A stretch of 64,000 nucleotides of DNA from Mauremys mutica (taxonomy: Eukaryota; Chordata; Testudines; Geoemydidae): contig NC_059094.1 in NCBI RefSeq assembly GCF_020497125.1, forward strand, positions 3,947,733 through 4,011,732. The letters are read 5' to 3'. The notes beneath the pieces are model-generated. The model ran no database searches. It worked only from the letters and a program-made list of their open reading frames with translations, and was not told where the DNA came from. A program made the translations under genes and the position numbers. This document shows, in pieces, positions 33,055 to 43,790 of the stretch (position 1 is the stretch's first letter; the number at the start of each line of letters is the position of its first letter).

Positions 33055-34930
33055 CCAAGGAGTAACAGATTTTTTAGACAAAGGAAACGCAGTGGATCTA
33101 ATTTACCTCGACTTCAGTAAGGCATTTGATATGGTTCCACATGGGGAATTATTAGTTAAATTGGAAAAGATGGGGATCAATATGAAAATTGAAAGATGGA
33201 TAAGGAACTGGTTAAAGGGGAGACTACAACGGGTCATACTGAAAGGTGAACTGTCAGGCTGGAAGGAGGTTACTAGTGGAGTTCCTCAGGGATCGGTTTT
33301 GGGACCAATCTTATTTAATCTTTTTATTACTGACCTTGGCACAAAAAGTGGGAATGTGCTAATAAAGTTTGCGGATGACACAAAGCTGGGAGGTATTGCT
33401 AACACAGAGAAGGACCGGGATATCATACAGGAAGATCTGGATGACCTTGTAAACTGGAGTAATAGTAATAGGATGAAATTTAATAGTGAAAAGTGCAAGG
33501 TCACGCATTTAGGGATTAATAACAAGAATTTTGGTTATAAATTGGGGACACATCAGTTGGAAGTAACAGAGGAGGAGAAGGACCTCGGAGTATTGGTTGA
33601 TCACAGGATGACTATGAGCCGCCAAAGTGATATGGCCGTTAAAAAAGCTAATGCGGTTTTAAGATGCATCAGGCCAGGTATTTCCAGTAGAGATAAGGAG
33701 GTGTTAGTACCATTATACAAGGCACTGGTGAGACCTCATCTGGAATACTGTGTGCAGTTCTGGTCTCCCATGTTTAAGAAGGATGAATTCAAACTGGAAC
33801 AGGTACAGAGAAGGGCTACCAAGATGATCTGAGGAATGGAAAACCTGTCTTATGAAAGGAGACTGAAAGAGCTTGGCTTGTTTAGCCTAACCAAAAGAAG
33901 GCTGAGGGGAGAGATGATTGCTCTCTACAAATATATCAGAGGAATAAATACCAGGGAGGGAGAGGAATTATTTAAGCTTAGTACCAATGTGGACACAAGA
34001 GCAAATGGATATAAACTGGACACTAGGAAGTTTAGACTTGAAATTAGATGAAGGTTTTTAACCATTAGAGGAGTGCAGGGCCACCCGGGGGGGGGAGGGG
34101 CAAGTGGGGCAATTTGCCCCAGGCCCCACAGGGGCCCTCACGAGAGTTTTTTGGAGCCCCTGGAACAGGGTCCTTCACCTGCTTTGGGAGCCCTGGAAAA
34201 CTCTCGCGGGCCCCGGGTCCCCAGAGCTTCTTCTGCTCTGGGTCTTCAGTGGCGATTCGGTGGCGGGGGGTCCTTCCGCTCCAGGACCCGCCGCTAAAGT
34301 GCCAGGTCTTCGGCGGCAATTCGGCAGCAGGGCCCCCCCGCCACCGAAGACCCTAGGCCCCCTGAATCCTCTGCGCAGCCCTGGAGGAGTGAAGTTCTGG
34401 AACAGCCTTCCAAGGGGAGTAGTGGGGGCAAAAGACATATCTGGCTTCAAGACTAAGCTTGATAAGTTTATGGAGGGGACGGTATGATGGGATAGCCTAG
34501 TTTTGGCAATTAATTCATCTTTGATTATTAGCAGGTAAATATGCCCAGTGGTCTGTGATGGGATGTTAGATGGGATGGAATCTGAGTTACTACAGAGAAT
34601 TCTTTCCTGGGTGCTGGCTGATGAGTCTTGCCCACATGCTCAGGGTTTAGCTGATCGCCTTATTTGGGGTCGGGAAGGAATTTTCCTCCAGGGCAGATTG
34701 GCAGAGGCCCTGGAGGTTTTTCGCCTTCCTCTGTAGCATGGGTCACGGGTCACTTGCTGGAGGATTCTCTGCACCTTGAGGTCTTTAAACCGCGATTTGA
34801 GGACTTCAATAACTCAGACATAGGTTAGGTGTTTGTTCCAGGAGTGGGTGGGTGAGATTCTGTGGCCTGCATTGTGCAGGAGGTCAGACTAGATGATCAT
34901 AATGGTCCCTTCTGACCTTAATGTCTATGA
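33055..34930 (+). pseudogene. CR1 LINE (subfamily B), RT through 3' end
   Basis: The open frame from about 33,058 encodes [40 protein letters not shown], the intact active-site block [10 protein letters not shown] and [18 protein letters not shown]. It is interrupted by TGA at 33,830-33,832 and by TGA at 34,048-34,050. Both replace Arg (CGA) codons in an otherwise continuous frame, a CpG-decay pattern. The frame resumes after the hAT at 34,076-34,383 (KFWNSLPRGVVGAKDI) to a stop at about 34,485. The 3' UTR ends in TTAATGTCTATGA directly against a MITE. Apart from 5' truncation this is the best preserved subfamily-B copy. Confidence 0.92.
34076..34383. mobile_element. hAT MITE nested in CR1
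   Basis: A 308-bp element with ends CAGGGCCACCCGG and CTGCGCAGCCCTG and a perfect 8-bp TSD GAGGAGTG (34,068-34,075 and 34,384-34,391). Removing it with one TSD restores the CR1 codons for ..TIRGVKFWN... The interior has the GGCAATTCGGC words also seen at 49.6 kb. Confidence 0.95.
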
Positions 34931-35726
34931 GGGTATGGCTACACTGGCGAGTTGCAGCGCTGGAAAGCCTCCACCAGCGCTGCAATTAGTAAGTGGCCAC
35001 ACCTGCAGGGCACTTCCAGCGCTGCAACTCCCTGGCTGCAGCGCTGGCCGTACACCTCACTCAGCATGGGGAATAAGGATTCCAGCGCTGGTGCTGCAGC
35101 GCTGCTCATCAAGTGTGGCCACACACCAGCGCTGTGATTGTCCTCCAGCGTATAAGGATGTATCCCAGAATGCTTTTATAAATTACTCTCTTTGTTTTGT
35201 TATGCAGCCTCTCTTTGTTTTGTTGTGAACGAGCTCCGATCGGAGCTCCGTTGCTTATCTAAAAAACAAACAGAGCTCCTGTTTGCTGTGATCATCTGTA
35301 CCTGGCTGTAAACAATCAAATGAGAGGCAGGCAGAGAGGGAGTGAAACAGCGGGGAGTCGTGTTGGCTGCAGGCTGTTTGCAATTAAGAGTTAAGACTAA
35401 GGGGTCGGAAACATGTTCTTTTTTTCAATGCAGGAAGCTAAACACACAGTGTTGGCTCCAAAAATCCCCTCTCTCTTTCCCCCCGCTCCCTGTCACACTA
35501 GACCCCACTCCACCCCCCTCTTTTGAAAAGCACGTTGCGGCCACTTGAACACTGGGATAGCTGCCCATAATGCATCACTCCCAACAGCGCTGCAAATACT
35601 GCAAATGTGGCCACACACCAGCGCTGGTAGCTGTGAGTGTGGCCACACACCAGCGCTGGCCCTGCACAGCTGGATGACCAGTGCTGCAAACTACCAGCGC
35701 TGCAAACTGTAAGTGTAGCCATACCC
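34931..35726. mobile_element. Harbinger-type MITE (CAGCGCTG-rich)
   Basis: A 796-bp element with inverted ends GGGTATGGCTACACT / AGTGTAGCCATACCC and sub-terminal arrays of CAGCGCTG palindromes. It is nearly collinear with the MITE at 55,626-56,472. Flanks are TATGA on both sides, which may be a duplicated target or a vestige of the TCTATGA repeats of the CR1 tail it sits in. A central TTTGTTTTGTTATGCAGCC block is conserved between the two copies. Confidence 0.85.
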
Positions 35727-35731
35727 TATGA

Positions 35732-37700
35732 GTAGCACAGGGAAGAAAGGTCACAGGCCCCTGCAGCTCCCCATGGGAAAGGCATAGTAATTTGTAGCCT
35801 ATTCCATCGGTCAATTGCAATGTCCCTGGGGTCGGCTGCCACATGGGGGTGGAGCCAACACTCTGCGTCCCTTCCATACTCTTCCGCTCTGGGGCGGAGC
35901 TGGGGGTGCACAGCACCTGCACGCTCCAGCAGGCCAACCCAGGGTCCAGGCAGCCTGTGCAGAGGCATTAGGGGAGCTGTTATTGTGCCCTGTGGCGCTG
36001 TGCAGACGTGCAATCCTAGGGGTTGCTCCATGCAGCTCCAACAGCTTCTGATGTTAGGTGAGGAGATGGCAAGTTCTGACACTTGGGGTGAGGCACAAAG
36101 CATTGCTACAGTCCTAGCTCGCAGGTCCCCCAGGGCCAGGGCAGTTGTCAGATGGAAGCAGCAGTGGGTGCGGGAGCCCGGCTAGCTGGGAGCTAGGGCT
36201 CAATAACCACATGGAGGAGGGGCAGTGCAGCGCTGTTTCCTGACACAACTTTCTTGTTTTGATCTTTCAGCTTAGTAGGGGCCTAGAAATTCTTTCCCAA
36301 GAAGCAATTAAAAGGGCTGGGCTGGGGGATTTCCATTCACAGAGAGCTAGCGGGAGAGGCCTGCTGCTCTGCTCCTTTGTGTCCCATCACCATGAGCATT
36401 GCTTTTAAGAGGAAAATAGGTGGGTCTGCAGCCCGCAAGAATCCCAGGCTAATGAACAGTCACATTACACAGACAGTCCATTGTTACCTGGTCATCATGG
36501 CAGCTCCTGTCTGTGGCAGCCCGGGGACGCTGGCTCTATGGCAGGGAGGGGCAGAGGACAGCAAGAGGCTTTCCCATTTGAACTGCATCTACATCAGGCT
36601 TCAAAACCTCTTCTGATCCCCTGCCTAGAAATAAAATGCTTTGTAATAGGTACTCCCCTCCTGCTGTCCTGCTCAGCACCATTCCTCTGGAGAGCAGAGA
36701 GGAGCAGAGACTCCATGGCTGGGAATGGCTGGCTGCTATGTGCCTTTGTCTCAGACTTTAACTGGAGGGACGTCTGTCACCAGGAGCTCGAGCCCCCAGC
36801 AGGGAGAACAGATGGCATTTTACTGCCTGCTACAAGGAGCCTCTTTATTTTCTGTTTTTCTTTCTCTCTTTGTTGCTGTTTAAAAGAGGGTGAGAGAGGA
36901 GAAAGAGCCCTTGGCTTTTGAACTGTTATCTGATGCGATTGGATCTGTTCTCCACGGGCGTGTGGCCTATTAATGAGAGCTGCCTTTATTGAAAGCCTCA
37001 ATAGCCCATGCATTGTGTGCAAGGTCAGCCACAAGTGGGACTGTGTGCTGGACTGCATCTGGGTGCCTTGGAGCCAAGATGGGAGCAGATGCCACGTCCA
37101 AGCTCTGAGACTCACCACACCCCAGCTTGGGATGCTCAGTGGAGTTGGGTGCAGGGAAATTCTAGGACCTTGCCCAAACCAAGCCAAGCTGGATTGCTGC
37201 TTGTGTGGGGCCTGGCTCTGGGTTGCCACTCTGGATTTTAGAGGGGCGGGAGGCTAAGCAGACAGAATGTAACCCCATTCTGAAATAGCAGGATGGCATT
37301 GGTGAGGTGTGAGTGGCTGGGGAAATCCCATTGTTCTGTCACCCACAGGGCAGGGGGCAGATACTGAAATACAGAGGGTGCGACTTGCTTGCTGCTTCGG
37401 GCCTGCTTATTAACCATTTAGGGACTGCCGAGATGTCATCAGAACACTGTGCTGCTACAGCACTTCTCCACCAATGATCTCCAAGAGGTCAGTGAACCAA
37501 GGTCGCGATCCTACAGTCAGCTCCAGGTGAGCCCCTGACCCTGTGAAGCTGATTCCAGGCCTGAGGCCTAGTGCTCAGTGAAGGGTCACAACCTTGCAAG
37601 GCAGGGAGGATTACACCAACTCCTCAGCAGTGGCACTGAGGTGCAGAAAGCCTTTGCCCACATGTTCAGAAGTTGCCTCTAATTATGAGAGCTTCCATTT
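35732..37700. other. Unassigned sequence
   Basis: No repeat family or exon identified in about 2 kb. Overlapping ORFs of 120-150 codons at 35,575-36,185 and 36,481-37,229 occur on both strands without domains. Possible unique sequence. Confidence 0.45.
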
Positions 37701-38200
37701 TTGTGGGCCACTGGCAGCTGACACTGGACACTCAGAAATGGAGGCACCCCAAATTAGAAGCCACTTTTGAAAATTTGTGCCTAAGTGACTTACCCAAAGT
37801 CACACAGTGAGGCCTGGTCTACACTAGGATTTTAATTCGAATTTAGCAGCGTTAATTCGAACTAACCGCTCAACCGTCCACACCAGGAAGCCATTTAATT
37901 CGAACTAGAGGGCTCTTTAGTTCGAATTTGGTACTCCACCCCGACAGGTGGAGTAACGCTAAATTCGACATGGCTAGCTCGAATTAGGCTAGGTGTGGAT
38001 GCAAATCGAACTTAGTAGCTCCGGGAGCTATCCCACAGTGCACCACTCTGTTGACGCTCTGGACAGCAGTCGGAGCTTGGATTCTCTGACCAGCCACACA
38101 GGAAATGACCCGGGAAAATTTGAATTCATTTTCCTGTCTGGGCACTTTGAATCTGACGTCCTGGCTGGACATCGGGGCGAGCTCCGCAGCACCTGCAACG

Positions 38201-40063
38201 ATGCAGAGCTCTCCAGCAGAGGAGTCCGGCCAATCCAAGAATAGAAAGAGGTCCCCAGCATGGACAGACCGGGAAGTCCTGGATCTGATCGGTGTGTGGG
38301 GCGAGGAGTCTGTGCTGTCGGAGCTGCGCTCCAGCAAGCGGAATGCAAAGACCTTCGAGAAGGTCTCCAAAGCAATGATAGAGAAAGGATACAGCCGGGA
38401 TGCAATGCAGTGCCGCGTGAAAATCAAGGACCTGAGACAAGGCTACCAAAAAGTCAGAGCGGCAAACGGACGCTCCGGAGCCCTGCCCCAGACATGCCGC
38501 TTCTACGAGGCACTGCATGCCATTCTAGGTGGGTCTGCCACCACTGCCCCACCAGTGACCGTGGACTCAGTGGATGGCATAGTGAACCTGGACAGTTCCT
38601 CCTCGATGTTCGCCGATGTGGAAGATGAGGAAGGGTCTGTGGAGGACGGCGCAGGCGACAGCCAACACAATACCGCTTTCCCTGACAGCCAGGATCTCTT
38701 CATCACCCTCACAGAGATCCCCTACCAACCCTCCCCGGCTGTTAACCCGGACTCTGAATCAGGGGAAGGATCAGGCGGTAAGTGCTATAAACATGTAAAC
38801 ATTTATTTTTTATAAAACAGGTATAAAAAAATAGAAATACTATATATAAAATTTTCAATGAAAAACTATATGAAAAGTAGGTCCACACATATAGGGATTG
38901 AACAATAATCCTCCAGGGACAATTCAAGAAAGGTCTCATTTAGGTCCTCGAAAAGCCTCCGCAGGAGGTTCCTGGGGAGAGGTGCCTTGTTGGGTGCTCC
39001 GTGGAAGCACACTCTTCCGCGCCAGGACATCCTTATGTAGATGGGAATCATCGCCTCCACAAGCATGGCCGCATATGGTCCTGGTCTCTGCAGGGCTTCC
39101 CTTAGCATCCGCTCTTTGTGACTCCGAGGGACCCGCATCAGGGTGATCTTGTTCATGAAATGCTGCATCTAATTAGGGCAATTAGTGTATTGTTACTGTT
39201 GTGAATGGTTGACTTTTACTTTGCATAACAATGACCCTCGCTTAACAGCCACGTGTTGTAGGCCACATAGGAAAAGCATACATTGATCTTTCCCGTGCAC
39301 TGGCGGGAGTGGCTGGAAAAGGGTCAGAGTATATGATTTCCAGATTGCCTTTAGCGGGAGGGCACAGCTATCCATTAACTGATAAGCAGAATGTACTGTA
39401 AGGCTTACCAGGACTGTCTGCTAGACAGATTCAGCTGTCTCTCCCCACTTGTCCGCTCTCCTGTGCAATGCCGCAGCCAATGAGAGCGTATTCCAAAATC
39501 TCGAACTTGTCCTGAGATCTCGTGAGACTTGTTGCCCTGTATGGTCTTGTTCAGAGAAACTGACTAGACTGTGTTCACTGTTCGCAAACATGTATCTGTT
39601 CAAGGAAATCAGTTACTTTTCCCATCACACAGCTTCGGCTCTTTCCCGGACTGCCCCGGCATCCCCCTCGCAGAGGCTGGCGCAGATTAGGCGGCGAAAG
39701 AAAAAGACTAGGGACGAGATGTTCGCGGAACTGATGGCTTGCTCCAGAGCCGAGGCGGCAGAGCAGAGACAGTGGAGGGAGACCCTATGTCAACAGCATC
39801 GCACACACATCCAACGGGAGGACAGGTGGCGGCAGGAAGACCAGCAGGCGACTCAAACGCTGCTTGGGCTAATGAGGGAGCAAACGGACACGCTCCGGCG
39901 CCTTGTTGATGTTCTGCAGGACCGCAGGCAGGAGGACAGAGCCCCCCTGCAGTGTATCTGCAACCGCCCTCCCCCGCCAAAAAGTCCTGCCCCCCCCTCA
40001 CCCAAAAGTACAAGACGGCGGGGCGGTAGGGGCCGTGAGAACTGTCACTGCACCACTGCATAG
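38201..40063 (+). CDS. Harbinger Myb/SANT-like DNA-binding protein (two exons)
   Basis: Exon 1 (38,201-38,777) encodes a Myb/SANT-like trihelix domain at about residues 17-109 (SPAWTDREVLDLIGVWGEES ... CRVKIKDLRQGYQKV ... CRFYEALHAILG), then an acidic Ser-rich linker and FPDSQDLFITLTEIPY. A consensus donor GTAAGT begins at 38,778 and an acceptor ACACAG ends at 39,632. Exon 2 (39,633-40,063) restores the frame (one base carried over) and encodes RLAQIRRRKKKTRDEMFAEL, a Gln/Arg/Glu-rich coiled-coil-like helix and a Pro/Arg-rich basic tail. The joined product is about 335 aa. The ATG at 38,201 is preferred because the conserved part starts just after it; an in-frame ATG at 38,105 would add 32 aa. 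In Harbinger systems this protein binds transposon ends and carries the transposase to the nucleus. ATTAAA at 40,171 may end the mRNA. Confidence 0.87.
38866..39168 (-). CDS. Uncharacterised 100-codon ORF inside the Myb-gene intron
   Basis: An ATG-initiated frame (39,168 to 38,866) opposite the Myb gene encodes a product with ordinary, non-repetitive composition: KITLMRVPRSHKERMLREAL, MLVEAMIPIYIRMSWRGRVC, LLRRLFEDLNETFLELSLED. The base before the ATG completes CCTAATTAG, which looks like a splice acceptor, so it could be an exon of a minus-strand transcript, possibly one started with the transposase gene. I recognise no domain. It could equally be chance in an 855-bp intron. Conservation in other copies would decide. 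Confidence 0.35.
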   Translation of the reverse strand: MQHFMNKITLMRVPRSHKERMLREALQRPGPYAAMLVEAMIPIYIRMSWRGRVCFHGAPNKAPLPRNLLRRLFEDLNETFLELSLEDYCSIPICVDLLFI

Positions 40064-40170
40064 CGGTAATGTACCACACACCTCTCACGCTATAAATCTG
40101 TAGAAGTGCTTCCCTTACAGGCTCACCCAGTCCCAAATCCAAGTTTCATCCCCCCAGTGTGTATTAGATT

Positions 40171-40176
40171 ATTAAA
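40171..40176 (+). terminator. Polyadenylation signal ATTAAA (Myb-like gene)
   Basis: ATTAAA lies 108 bp after the Myb-gene stop and is followed by GCTGTTTGCTGTTATTC, a T/GT-rich downstream element. Confidence 0.5.
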
Positions 40177-40826
40177 AGCTGTTTGCTGTTATTCACTGTT
40201 TCGGTCACGTCTTTCGTGTCAGAGGATTTTTTTGTGTATGGGGGGGATTTATAATTGCACGGTATAGCCTACATTACCAGGGTACAGACTTGGGGCCATG
40301 ATCAACTGCAGGGCACACACACACTGCAGTCAGTAGGCACCAGGGTCACTCTGTGTGGTGTATGCTGCCCCGGGTCATTCTGTGATGTGTATGCTTGTCC
40401 AGGGTCCTAGCGCCTGCCACCCCCTAATGTTAAGGCACGCTGCCCTTACCATGCACTTCCACCGTAGCAACGAGCCTCTCCGCTGCCCTGAGCCCCAACA
40501 AGAGCCCTCATCCACGGACAGATACACACCCTTCCCCCACACCCCTCACCCCTTCCTACGCCCAAACCCGCAGCCCACTGCCGTCATCCAAACCCCTATC
40601 CAAAGAAGGCACCACTCGCCCCTTCCTGCAAACCCACCCCTTCCTGCAAACCCTCCCCTTCATGCACAACCACTTGCAACCATCCCCCACCGCAGAGACC
40701 TATGTAGGAGCAGGAGGATGTCATTCCTCTATGGAACAAGCGGTCTGTACATCAGTGCACACCGTGCCCAGCACAGTATGCGTCCATGTTTCAACACCTG
40801 AACAGAAATGCAAAGTAAAACAAAGA

Positions 40827-40832
40827 TTTATT
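40827..40832 (-). terminator. Polyadenylation signal AATAAA (transposase gene)
   Basis: On the minus strand AATAAA lies about 150 bp after the transposase stop. It makes separate 3' ends for the two convergent genes plausible. Confidence 0.5.
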
Positions 40833-40983
40833 AATAATGAGTGTTACAATTAATTTGCTTTAAAACGTGCTTTGGAAGTGGGGGAAACTTGGAGAACGGG
40901 GTATGTAACCGCAGATCGAAATCGACACATACAGACACAGGCCCAGGGTCAGTTTCTCTTGAAAGCAAGTGGAGAGTCATAGG

Positions 40984-42261
40984 TTACCCTGCTCTCCGAG
41001 GAAACTTGCTTTCAAAGCCTCCCGGATACACAGCGCTTCCCACTGGGATATTCTCTCGGCACGGGTGTCTGGCTGAGCGTAAACTTGCAGCCAGGCGATT
41101 TGCCTCAACCTCCCATCCGGACAAAAAGGTCTCGCCCTTGCTCTCACAGAGATTGTGTAGCACACAGCAAGCAGCAATAACTACGGGGATATTCTTTTCG
41201 CTGATGTCCGAGCGAGTCAGTAAGCTCCGCCATCTCCCCTTGAGACGTCCGAAAGCACACTCCACCACCATTCTGCACTTGCTCAGCCGGTAGTTGAAGA
41301 GTTCCTTCTCTCTGTCCAAGGTGCCTATATAGGGCTTCATGAGCCAGGGCATTAGCGGGTAGGCTGGGTCCCCGAGGATCACTGTAGGCATCTGCACATC
41401 CCCAACCGTTATTTTGTGGTCCGGGAAGAAAGTACCTGCCTGGAGGCGTTTAAACAGACCAGAGCTCCTGAACACACGCGCGTCATGAACCTTGCCCGCC
41501 CACCCAACGAAGATGTTGGTAAAACGTCCCCTATGGTCTACCAGTGCTTGCAGCACCATTGAAAAGTAGCCCTTTCGGTTAATGTACTCGCTGGCCTGGT
41601 GGGCTGGTGCCAGGATAGGGATGTGAGTCCCATCTATAGCCCCACCGCAGTTTGGGAATCCCATCGCGGTGAAGCCATCTATGATGTCCTGGACATTTCC
41701 GAGAGTCACTACCTTTGAGAGAAGTTGCTCAACGATTGCGTGGGCTACTTCAATCACAGCAACCCCCACGGTAGATTTGCCCACGCCAAAGTGGTTCGCT
41801 ACTGACCGGTAGCTGTCTGGCGTGGCAAGTTTCCAGAGGGCTATGGCCACTCGCTTCTGCACACTCAGGGCTGCTCGCATCTGGGTGTCCTGGCGCTTCA
41901 GGGCAGGGGACAGCAAGTCACAGAGTTCAAGGAAAGTGCCCTTACGCATCCTGAAGTTTCGCAGCCACTGTGATTCATCCCAGACCTGCAGCACTATGCG
42001 GTCCCACCAGTCCGTGCTTGTTTCCCGGGTCCAGAATCGCCGTTCCACACCATGAACTTGACCCATTGCCACCATGATCTCCACTGCGCGGCGTACCCTG
42101 CTTTGTGAGAGGTCTGTGCCACTCTGTGAATTCCTGTCCTCACCGCGCTGCCGGAGCCTCCTCGCACGATTTCTCAGCAGCTGACTGTGGAAGAGGTGGA
42201 CGATAAGGTGCGAGGAGTTGACAACGGCCATAAGTGCAGCGATGATCGCAGCGGGCTCCAT
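40984..42261 (-). CDS. PIF/Harbinger DDE transposase
   Basis: A 425-codon uninterrupted frame from the ATG at 42,261 (the frame stays open upstream to an ATG at 42,369, but MEPAAIIAALMAVV looks like the natural start). The N-terminal region (to about residue 120) is basic with RNRARRLRQRG. It is followed by a helix-turn-helix-like segment, KRVAIALWKLATPDSYRSVA then NHFGVGKSTVGVAV. The DDE_4-type nuclease core shows GGAIDGTHIPI (Asp210), VILGDPAYPLMPWLMKPY (Asp298) and MVVECAFGRLKGRWRSL (Glu334), with VGWAGKVHDARVF and CCVLHNLCE as further family motifs. All three catalytic residues are present. It would cut and rejoin the element at TWA targets with the help of the Myb-like protein encoded opposite. 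The length is normal for the family. Confidence 0.93.
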   Translation of the reverse strand: MEPAAIIAALMAVVNSSHLIVHLFHSQLLRNRARRLRQRGEDRNSQSGTDLSQSRVRRAVEIMVAMGQVHGVERRFWTRETSTDWWDRIVLQVWDESQWLRNFRMRKGTFLELCDLLSPALKRQDTQMRAALSVQKRVAIALWKLATPDSYRSVANHFGVGKSTVGVAVIEVAHAIVEQLLSKVVTLGNVQDIIDGFTAMGFPNCGGAIDGTHIPILAPAHQASEYINRKGYFSMVLQALVDHRGRFTNIFVGWAGKVHDARVFRSSGLFKRLQAGTFFPDHKITVGDVQMPTVILGDPAYPLMPWLMKPYIGTLDREKELFNYRLSKCRMVVECAFGRLKGRWRSLLTRSDISEKNIPVVIAACCVLHNLCESKGETFLSGWEVEANRLAASLRSARHPCRENIPVGSAVYPGGFESKFPRRAG

Positions 42262-42720
42262 GCTCGCAGTGCTGTGGCGTACGCGCTGTAACCGACAAGA
42301 GAAGGGCGCGAACAGATTTCCCGCCGGAGCTTTCAGGGAGGGAGGGCGTGATTGATGGTTCAATGACAACAGTTACCCAAAAGCACCCTCGACACATTTT
42401 CCCCCCAGGAGGCATTGGGAGCTCTACCCAGCATTCCACTGGGCAGCGGGGACTGCGGGAACTGTGGGATAGCTTCCCACAGTGCACCGCTTCCAAAGTT
42501 GACGCCAGCCCCATTACTGTGGACTCAGAAATTCGAATTAGTGTATTTACTGTGGATACACAAATTCGACTTCATAAGGTCGAATCCACAAATTCGACTT
42601 AAGTAGATTCGAAATAGTCTTGTAGTGTAGACAAGGCCTAAGTCAGTGACAAAGCCAGGAAAAGGACCCAGGTGTCTGGACCCCCAGTTTCTCCCTTTCT
42701 AACCACTAAGGAGCATATTG

Positions 42721-43546
42721 TCCAGCTCCACCTCCCCTCCCGCACTGGTGACTGAAGAACATCTCTGTCACAACTGCCGCAGGGGTAACTGTAGCCTAGT
42801 ACTCATGGCATTTGTAACTTCCCTTTATTGAATGTAGCAGTAGATGCAAGGAGCATGCTCTGCAGCCCAGTCTGGAAGCTCTGGACTGGGACACATTAGC
42901 CTTTAAAGAGTCTTTCTTCCATTTGATTTGTCTTTCTGGGTAGAGGCCATGCAGAGTGGCAGTCTCTGTGGGCCTCATGGCAGTGGGATGGTTGGAGTTA
43001 AGGTGTCAAGGCTAGGCTAGGCCAAGGCTTACAATCTTCTGACTGGCGGTCACTCTCTGACTGGGCTTGGTACTGTTCTGAGGCGTAAGGGAAGCACACT
43101 GCTGCGAACGCACTGCTGGCTCCCGGTGCTTTCTGCTGGGGTTCCTCAGAAACTGGAAAGTCGATGCTGAGGAAAATGATGTTTCCCACGATGTCCAGTG
43201 TTTGAGTGGGAAGAGAGCATGGGTGGAGCTGTGCTATCACATAACAGCCCCCACTGGGCCTAGCCCTGCAGAGAGACCCAGGATCCCAGCCAGAACAAGA
43301 CAGATTTTGGGATTGATGAGGTGGGAGAGCCAAGAGTTTTCCATCTCAATGTATTATCATCAGGATTATTTATTACAGTGCCCCCTCCAGTGACCCCAAT
43401 TAGATCAGACCCCCACTTGCCTGGTCACTGTATGATCATAGAAGACATTCCCAGCCAAAGCACAGGGAGGAATCCCAGCATCCCACTTTACTTCAGTGAC
43501 TCCCCTTTGCAGAACTCACAGCTCTGTAACATCCTGATTGACATTG
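42721..43546. other. Unassigned sequence
   Basis: No family or exon recognised. The longest frame is 111 codons (42,998-43,333 minus) without motif. Confidence 0.4.
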
Positions 43547-43790
43547 TCTCAGATTTAAAGGCCAGAAGGGACCATTAAGTTTGACCTTGTGTGTAACACA
43601 GGCCAGAGATCTGCACCCAGCAATTCCTGTTCTGAGCACAACAACTCATACATGAAGAATTCTCTGCCGTGCAGGCAGGTTAGGCTGGACCAGCATGAAA
43701 GCTGTCCTGGAAAAATCCCTTCCAAATTCCTGGCCAGAACTTTGGAATAATGAGAGAAAGTGATATCCACAAAGACTCCATCCCTGGCTT
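43547..43790 (-). mobile_element. CR1-like 3' UTR fragment
   Basis: TTTAAAGGCCAGAAGGGACC, AACACAGGCCAGAGATCTGC and the GAATTCTCTGCC / AATCCCTTCCAAATTCC words are the reverse complement of a diverged CR1 3' UTR. The inner boundary is uncertain. Confidence 0.7.

Larger units (their letters stand above)
37811..42638. mobile_element. PIF/Harbinger DNA transposon, apparently complete (4.83 kb)
   Basis: Terminal inverted repeats are GGCCTGGTCTACACTA and TAGTGTAGACAAGGCC, with sub-terminal TTCGAATT-rich inverted segments on both sides (37,831-37,990 and 42,525-42,612). Flanks are TGA (37,808-37,810) and TAA (42,639-42,641), consistent with the 3-bp TWA target of the family after one transition. It contains the two genes this superfamily uses, a DDE nuclease (minus strand) and a Myb/SANT-like DNA-binding protein (plus strand), arranged tail to tail with separate polyadenylation signals. 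No frameshift or stop was seen in either gene. It lies in a MIR relic and has no other insertion inside it. Confidence 0.92.
37766..42720 (+). repeat. MIR-like SINE split by the Harbinger element
   Basis: AAGTGACTTACCCAAAGTCA then CACAG (ending 37,807) and GTCAGTGACAAAGCCAGGAA then GGACCCAGGTGTCTGG (from 42,642) are the two halves of a MIR-type core (gtgacttgcccaaggtcacacag / agtggcagagc). They join when the 4.8-kb insertion is removed. Only about 120 bp of SINE exist; the span covers the insertion. Confidence 0.75.

Noticed and set aside
39708..40142. 144-codon minus-strand ORF opposite exon 2 of the Myb-like gene
   Set aside because: It is the shadow of the real coding exon; the plus frame matches the family.
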